A stretch of 64,000 nt of DNA from an uncultured Bacteroidota bacterium (GTDB lineage Bacteria; Bacteroidota; Bacteroidia; Flavobacteriales; Flavobacteriaceae). The stretch covers positions 1 to 64,000 of the forward strand of contig CABYPD010000006.1 in assembly GCA_902520835.1 (NCBI GenBank). The letters run 5' to 3'. Under the pieces are notes generated by a model. That model was not told the DNA's origin and made no database searches. It worked only from the letters and a program-made list of their open reading frames with translations. The position numbers and the translations under genes are program-made. Shown here one piece after another: positions 63,613 to 64,000 of the stretch (its first letter is position 1; every line of letters begins with the position of its first letter).

Positions 63613-64000
63613 TGAGGATTCTTCATCTAGATCAAAATCACGAATATTTATCTTCAGAACTTGAAAAACTAGGTTTTGAAAATCATTATGATTATACATC
63701 ATCAAAAGATCAGATATTAGAAAAAATTGATGACTATGTAGGAGTAATTATTCGTAGTAGAATTATTATTGATGATGAAATAATTAAATCTGCTAATAAA
63801 CTAAAATTCATTGCTAGAATTGGTGCTGGTTTAGAAAATATTGACTTGATTTCAGCAAAAAAAAATAATGTAAAAGTACTATCAGCTGGTGAAGCTAATT
63901 CTAATGCCGTTGGAGAACATGCTATTGGAATGCTCCTAAGTCTATTAAATAATATTGGAATTAGTAATGAAGAAATAAAAACTAATGTTTGGGAAAGAGA
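63612..64000 (+). CDS. 2-hydroxyacid dehydrogenase (D-isomer specific), N-terminal part
   Basis: The frame starts MRILHLDQNHEYLSSELEKLG and runs off the window end after about 129 codons, so it is not in the ORF list. FIARIGAGLENIDLISAKKNNVKVLSAGEAN and AVGEHAIGMLLSLLNNI are the substrate-binding-domain signatures of phosphoglycerate dehydrogenase-like enzymes. The NAD-binding domain lies outside. It is coupled to mgtE by a one-base overlap (TAATG). SerA or a related dehydrogenase; the substrate cannot be fixed from this part. Confidence 0.88.
   Translation, partial: MRILHLDQNHEYLSSELEKLGFENHYDYTSSKDQILEKIDDYVGVIIRSRIIIDDEIIKSANKLKFIARIGAGLENIDLISAKKNNVKVLSAGEANSNAVGEHAIGMLLSLLNNIGISNEEIKTNVWER

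Noticed and set aside
1-64000. CRISPR arrays, insertion sequences, phage genes, rRNA
   Set aside because: No regularly spaced repeats, transposase, integrase or rRNA signatures were seen on either strand.

Overview
The window looks like chromosome of a low-GC (roughly 30% by eye) marine member of the Bacteroidota, most likely Flavobacteriia. Supporting this: almost no Shine-Dalgarno sequences; several upstream regions carrying the Bacteroidota -7 box TAnnTTTG; methionine synthase split into two genes; SLBB-rich Wza proteins, a DUF3575-type protein and a DUF1972-type glycosyltransferase; and the general Flavobacteriia style of the housekeeping genes. No rRNA, CRISPR array, phage or insertion sequence was seen. 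No gene-free stretch exceeds 300 bases; the longest gap (about 300 bases, upstream of prs) holds a tRNA-Leu and two promoters.

Layout. (1) 1-5016: 2-oxoglutarate dehydrogenase E1 (sucA), methionine adenosyltransferase (metK) and E2 (sucB), plus a cupin. sucB and metK meet head-on and each loses its C-terminus at the same point (about 590-600), so this end of the contig is probably an inverted chimeric join or a disruptive inversion. (2) 5088-6775: umuC-umuD error-prone polymerase pair behind a perfect 14-bp palindrome. (3) 35044 down to 6777: about 28 kb of genes all on the minus strand, apparently one O-antigen/surface-glycan operon. It opens with a winged-helix protein fused to a degenerate nucleotidyltransferase domain, behind a canonical Bacteroidota promoter. 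Next come a short UDP-sugar dehydrogenase, a legionaminic-acid-type nonulosonate pathway (LegC, NeuD/LegH, NeuB/LegI, NeuC/LegG, PtmE, NeuA), and a modification cassette (class III aminotransferase, WbpG-HisH-HisF amidation system, acetyltransferase, PtmA-like SDR). Then come Wzx, Wzy, glycosyltransferases, a probable dTDP-L-rhamnose 4-epimerase, RfbA/RfbC, a PhyH-type dioxygenase with an FkbM methyltransferase, two further SDRs, a small phosphoglycosyl transferase, and RfbD/RfbB.

(4) 35115-38230, plus strand: UDP-glucuronate decarboxylase, a decayed lipoprotein gene and a Wzi-like capsule assembly protein. (5) 49340 down to 38208: a second polysaccharide locus with Wza, Wzz, Wzx, a GT2, a Wzy/ligase-type protein and three GT4 enzymes, interrupted by one oppositely oriented methyltransferase. 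Its probable priming enzyme (WcaJ type) lies further on at 55282-56634. (6) 55211 down to 50596: metH (two parts) and metF in an operon preceded by a short leader that closely resembles a SAM-II-type riboswitch. (7) 56772-64000: tRNA-Leu, then prs, rplY, pth, ribF, serS, rsmA, mgtE and a 2-hydroxyacid dehydrogenase running off the end.

How it fits together: two surface-polysaccharide systems sit side by side and share nucleotide-sugar supply. The first appears to make a glycan containing dTDP-rhamnose or 6-deoxytalose and an amidinated legionaminic-acid-like sugar. The second has its own outer-membrane export machinery. The most interesting parts are the complete amidino-nonulosonate cassette, the regulator at the head of the operon, and the riboswitch controlling methionine synthesis.
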